Made by a program: the position numbers and the translations under genes. From contig NC_044008.1 of NCBI RefSeq assembly GCF_900496995.4, forward strand, positions 3,634,453-3,698,452: a DNA stretch of 64,000 nucleotides, in the 5' to 3' direction. Positions 61,170 to 64,000 of this stretch are shown here, piece after piece (position 1 is the stretch's first letter; each line of letters starts with the position of its first letter). Under the pieces are notes generated by a model. That model searched no databases and was not told where the DNA came from. It saw only the letters and a list, made by a program, of their open reading frames with translations. Source of the stretch: Aquila chrysaetos chrysaetos (lineage: Eukaryota > Chordata > Aves > Accipitriformes > Accipitridae).

Positions 61170-61418
61170 GGGCCGGCCGGCGGTGTATTGGTTTTGCTGG
61201 CAAGGTTTTGGTAGCGGGGGGGGTTACAGGGGTGGCTTCTGTAAGAAGTTGCTGGAAGTTTCCCCTGTGTTCGAGAGAGAGCCAATACCAGCCGGCTCTA
61301 AGATGGACCTGCTGCCGGCCAAGGCCGAGCCAATCAGCGATAGCGGTAACGCCTCTGTGATAACATTTTTAAGAAGGAAAAAAGTTGGGACAGGCAGATT
61401 CGGCAGCCGGAGAGAGGA

Positions 61419-61979
61419 GTGAGAACATGTAAGAGAAACAACTCTGCGGACACCAAGGTCCGTGCAGAAGGAGGGGGAGGAGATGCTCCAGGCGCCGGAG
61501 CAGAGATTCCCCTGCGGCCCGTGGGGAAGACCACGGTGAGGCAGGCTGTCCCCCTGCAGCCCAGGGAGGTCCACGGGGGAGCAGATCTCCACCTGCAGCC
61601 CGGGGAGAGAGGACCCCATGCCGGAGCAGGTGGGTTCCCGAAGGAGGCTGTGACCCCGTGGGAACCCTGCGCTGGAGCAGGTTCCTGGCAGGACCTGCGG
61701 ATCTGTGGAGAGAGGAGCCCACGCTGGAGCAGGTTTTCTGGCAGGACTTGTGACCCCGTGGGGGACCCACGCTGGAGCAGTGTGCTCCTGAAGGACTGCA
61801 CACCGTGGAAAGGACCCTTGCTGGAGCAGTTCGTGAAGAACTGCAGCCCGTGGGAAGGGCCCACGTTGGAGAAGTTCGTGGAGGACTGTCTCCCGTGGGT
61901 GGGACCCCACGTTGGAGCAGGGAAGAGTGTGATGAGTCCTCCCCCTGAGGAGGATGAAGCGGCAGAAAACAACGTGTGA
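61419..61979 (+). other. Open frame inside the LTR, not considered a gene
   Basis: This 186-codon frame follows the internal tandem array of the LTR (units ending in ...GAG or ...GAGAG). Repeats of this kind keep frames open without selection. No retroviral protein motif is visible. Confidence 0.6.
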
Positions 61980-62136
61980 CGAACTGACCGTAAACCCCAT
62001 TCCCTGTCCCCCTGTGCCGCTGGGGGGGTTGGTAGAGAAGCCGGGAGTGAAGTTGTGCCCGGGAAGAAGGGAGGGGTGGAGGGAAGGTGTTCTGAGATTC
62101 GGTTTTTTTCTCATTACCCTACTCTGGTTGATTTGT

Positions 62137-62142
62137 AATAAA
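62137..62142 (+). terminator. LTR polyadenylation signal
   Basis: AATAAA within the solo LTR in plus orientation, about 190 bp before its 3' end. It fixes the orientation of the LTR. Confidence 0.75.
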
Positions 62143-62334
62143 GTGAGTTAATTTCCCCAAGTTGAGTCTGTTTTGCCCGTGACAGTAAGTGATGAGTGAT
62201 ATCTCTCGTGTCCTTATCTCGACCCACAAGCTCTTTGTTATATTTTCTCTCCCCTGTCCAGCTGAGGAGGGGGAGTGATAGAACGGCTTTGGTGGGCACC
62301 TGGCAACCAGCCAGGGTCAACCCATCACAGGCGG

Positions 62335-62663
62335 CCACGGAGACCACCCTGGTGGGCAAGCACAGCTTGGTAGGCACTGCTAGCTTCAGGCGGATATGGT
62401 GGTTTCTTCAGGGACATTTTGCACGTACTCCCCCACAGCAACAGGGTGTTGAGGCTCTTTGCAGCAGCAATGTTGAGACAAACATTTCCAGCCAACACAG
62501 TCTCTTGCAGGCAGGACAGGCGCACCCACGGGACACACACCCACACACCCCCCCCATCAGACACGGACGCCCACCCACGGGACACACACACAGCCCGCAG
62601 GAGGGTCCGCCGGTCACCGCCCCGGCGCAGGAGACGCAAGAGGCGTCGCTGGGCCGGCCGGCG
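62335..62663 (-). pseudogene. Remnant third protamine unit, protamine gene deleted
   Basis: 62353-62590 repeats 60006-60250 in direct orientation, covering the end of the Arg/Gly frame region (ATG equivalent at 62417), the 'ccagccaacacagtctcttg' segment and about one and a half minisatellite units. It then jumps at 'cacacacag|cccgcagg' directly to the palindrome spacer (62591 on, equal to 61111 on). Everything between the minisatellite and the spacer, including the protamine gene and its promoter, is missing. The Arg/Gly frame is cut after about 23 codons (A-V-L-A-H-Q) and runs into unrelated sequence. A second, smaller deletion removes about 30 bp near 62512. Confidence 0.85.
62591..62648. 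repeat. Spacer at the palindrome centre, second copy
   Basis: 'agcccgcaggagggtccgcc' (about 62591) onward matches 61111-61169 base for base as far as I can see, and is again followed by 'gggccggccggcgg'. Here 'ccacggagac' follows without interruption, so this is the empty site for the LTR at 61184. Confidence 0.85.
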
Positions 62664-62740
62664 GCCACGGAGACCACGCGTGTCGCCGTGGGGACATTGT
62701 GATGCCGCCGGTGAGGTCGGCCCCGTGTCACAAAGGGCCT
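62664..62740 (+). promoter_or_regulatory. Proximal promoter block of the right protamine gene
   Basis: Homologous to the left block. GACATTGTGATG (62693-62704) and GTGTCACAAAGG (about 62725-62736) are kept. The left copy's GACGTCGGGCG is replaced here by GACCACGCGTG, so the CRE-like core is absent. The DNA further upstream is the spacer and the deleted unit, then the LTR. Confidence 0.4.
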
Positions 62741-62754
62741 CCTCCTGGCGCCCC

Positions 62755-62762
62755 TATATAAA
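62755..62762 (+). promoter_or_regulatory. TATA box of the right protamine gene
   Basis: TATATAAA starting 69 bp before the ATG, identical in sequence and spacing to the left copy. Confidence 0.85.
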
Positions 62763-62823
62763 GCGGGGCGGCGGGCGCAGAGCCGTCACCCTGCGGCAGG
62801 GCAGGGCGGCCAGTGGAGCCAGG

Positions 62824-63015
62824 ATGAAAAGATCCAGGAGGAGCCGGACCCAGACCCAGACCCGGACCCGGACCCGGCGCCGGCGCCGCGTGGTGTCGCG
62901 TCGCACCCACAGCCGCCCTCGCCGCCGCCACAGGGTGAAGCGACGCACGCCCGCGGCGCGCAGCCGCCGGTTTGGGAGCCGGCGGTGGCGCGGGACACGC
63001 AGCCGACGCTGCTGA
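62824..63015 (+). CDS. Protamine-like sperm nuclear basic protein, right copy (63 aa)
   Basis: Single exon, ATG at 62824, TGC-TGA at the end. I count 29 Arg in 63 residues (about 46%), plus Lys 2 and 40. It differs from the left copy by two extra residues and one substitution in the N-terminal repeat: T-Q-T-Q-T-R-T-R-T-R here against T-Q-T-R-T-R-S-R there, within acccag/acccgg hexamer repeats. From V-V-S-R-R-T onward the two proteins are identical. The role expected from the family is packing of sperm DNA during spermiogenesis. Arg is encoded mostly by CGC/CGG, fitting the very GC-rich locus. The short leader and the TATA and AATAAA signals are all intact, so both copies look functional. It lies divergent to the left copy. 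A non-protamine arginine-rich protein is possible but unlikely given length and gene structure. Confidence 0.88.
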   Translation: MKRSRRSRTQTQTRTRTRRRRRVVSRRTHSRPRRRHRVKRRTPAARSRRFGSRRWRGTRSRRC

Positions 63016-63112
63016 GCAGAGCCCAGCACCGGGCGTCTGCGGAGCCAGTGTCCCGAGGAGCCCGGCCACCGCCGACTCCGTGCTGCCGGACTCCTGAGGC
63101 CCTGGCTCCACC

Positions 63113-63118
63113 AATAAA
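63113..63118 (+). terminator. Polyadenylation signal of the right protamine gene
   Basis: AATAAA 98 bases after the stop, with the GT-rich 'gtgcgtctccctggtgtccc' about 20-40 bases downstream. Confidence 0.8.
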
Positions 63119-63184
63119 GCTGGAATGAACGCATGAGCTGTGCGTCTCCCTGGTGTCCCTGTGCGCCGGCCGCGTGTCCCCCGC

Positions 63185-63455
63185 CGTCGTGTCCCGTGGG
63201 TGGGCGTCCGCGGCCGATGGGGAGGGGCGCGCGTGTCCCGTGGGTGGGCGTCCGCGTCCGATGGGGAGGGGGTGTGTGTGTCCGATGGGGGGAGTGTGTG
63301 TGTGTCCCGTGGGTGGGTGTCGCGTCCGATGGGGAGGGGGTGTGTGTGTCCCGTGGGTGGGCGTCCGTGTCTGATGGGGGGGGTGTGTGTGTCCCGTGGG
63401 TGGGCGTCCGTGTCTGATGGGGGCGGTGTGTGGGTGTGTGTCCCGTGGGTGCGCC
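63185..63455. repeat. Minisatellite 3' of the right protamine gene, six units
   Basis: TCCCGTGGG recurs at 63192, 63236, 63305, 63349, 63392 and 63441. It is the inverted counterpart of 60205-60585 but has six landmark copies against nine, and one longer, altered unit (63236-63305). Confidence 0.92.
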
Positions 63456-63586
63456 TGTCCAGGACCAGCACGCGTCTCCAGGGCTGGAGATGCCTGCAAG
63501 AGACTGTGTTGGCTGGAAATGTTTGTCTCAACATTGCTGCTGCAAAGAGCCTCAACACCCTGTTGCTGTGGGGGAGTACGCGCAAA

Positions 63587-63829
63587 ATGTCCCTGAAGAA
63601 ACCACCATATCCGCCTGAAGCTAGCAGTGCCTACCAAGCTGTGCTTGCCCACCAGCAAGGTGAAGAAACCACCGTGGACACCTGGGCACGCGCCCATGGA
63701 GGAACACGGGGCGGCACGTATGGCGGTGAGCTCCGTGGAAATGGGTGGCCTTTTCGGAGAAATCGTGGGGACCGGGACAATAGAAGGACTGCGTACTCCT
63801 CTCTCACAAAACTGAAACAAAGCACCTGA
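63587..63829 (+). CDS. Unrecognised 80-aa Arg/Gly-rich protein, right copy
   Basis: Same frame, start and stop as the left copy at 59832-60074. The only amino-acid difference I see is His for Arg at residue 37. The RGG-like segment covers residues 38-63. An intact frame in both arms, when the third copy (62353-62417) is truncated, either reflects selection or recent gene conversion between the arms. I cannot assign a function. It may be an endogenous retroviral fragment or a read-through/downstream gene of the protamine unit. Confidence 0.35.
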   Translation: MSLKKPPYPPEASSAYQAVLAHQQGEETTVDTWARAHGGTRGGTYGGELRGNGWPFRRNRGDRDNRRTAYSSLTKLKQST

Positions 63830-64000
63830 AAAGCAACTGCAACCGGAAAGCAACTGAAGAGAACCTGCAGCGCTTGGGACTGGGACTTTGGCTGGAACCT
63901 GGAACTTGGACCCTCCATCACCTGCATCGAGACCGAGTCAACGGGATGCTGCTGGCTTCGTGGTGGTGGTAACTAGTCTTGCTCTATCTCTTCCCTTTTC

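Larger units (their letters stand above)
61184..62329 (+). mobile_element. Solo LTR of an avian endogenous retrovirus, with 5-bp target duplication
   Basis: It starts TGTATTGGTTTTGCTGG at 61184 and ends CAACCCATCACA at 62329. GGCGG stands on both sides (61179-61183 and 62330-62334), a 5-bp target duplication. Inside are a TATA-like TTTTTAAG (about 61366), an array of 'ctggagca(g)' units (61620-61920), AATAAA at 62137-62142, then R-U5. It is the same family as 1622-2585 but much better preserved, so it is younger. The uninterrupted target sequence is kept at 62650-62674 in the adjacent unit. Its orientation points toward the plus-strand protamine gene, and it sits between the two divergent promoters, so it could supply an alternative promoter or enhancer. 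That last point is inference. Confidence 0.9.
62650..64000. repeat. Right arm of the protamine palindrome (continues past the window)
   Basis: Reverse complement of 59657-61110. The window ends inside the arm, at sequence matching 59657, so the total arm length is unknown. Confidence 0.92.

Noticed and set aside
61224..62114. 296-codon minus-strand frame opposite the solo LTR, and 186-codon plus-strand frame within it
   Set aside because: Both follow the internal tandem units of the LTR. The same array in the older LTR at 1622-2585 also gives spurious frames.

Overview
The window is nuclear DNA from a bird. Several CR1 retroposon fragments carry the usual avian CR1 3' ends. Three long terminal repeats (LTRs) belong to the avian family that starts or ends with a GTTTAACCCCAG-type terminus. 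The one clearly recognisable gene resembles the small, arginine-rich, intronless sperm protamine of chicken (galline). No bacterial or plasmid feature is present. Species and chromosome cannot be read from the sequence.

Positions 1 to about 57,576 are AT-richer, single-copy-looking non-coding DNA with no gene I can support. They hold an old solo LTR (1622-2585, minus), a pair of GC-rich LTR-like repeats (9425-9840 and 12830-13465), CR1 fragments (near 13.9-15.4, 21.1, 23.6-24.1, 31.7, 33.2, 35.6, 38.7 and 52.4 kb), a second solo LTR (43366-43961, minus), and poly-A/T tracts. One weak hydrophobic exon candidate lies at 15890-16083, minus strand. All other reading frames there are short and look like chance.

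At about 57,577 the composition changes sharply to GC-rich DNA, which continues to the end of the window and is almost entirely inverted and direct repeats. Positions 57,635-59,490 form one near-perfect inverted repeat of a retroviral 5' end: LTR-like sequence, a primer-binding site complementary to the 3' end of tRNA-Ser, and the first codons of a gag-like frame. The two copies face each other across a loop of about 245 bp. Positions 59,657-61,110 and 62,650-64,000 are the arms of a second, larger inverted repeat that runs off the right edge. Each arm carries an intronless protamine-like gene (minus 60751-60936; plus 62824-63015) with its own TATA box and AATAAA signal, a 38-48 bp minisatellite, and an 80-codon Arg/Gly-rich frame.

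The two protamine genes are transcribed divergently. Between them lie a solo LTR with a clean 5-bp target duplication (61184-62329) and the remains of a third repeat unit whose protamine gene is deleted (62335-62663). The layout can be explained by a palindrome, then a tandem duplication across its centre, then a deletion, and separately an LTR insertion. This looks like an actively rearranging, amplified sperm-chromatin gene locus. That is the part of the window most worth attention.
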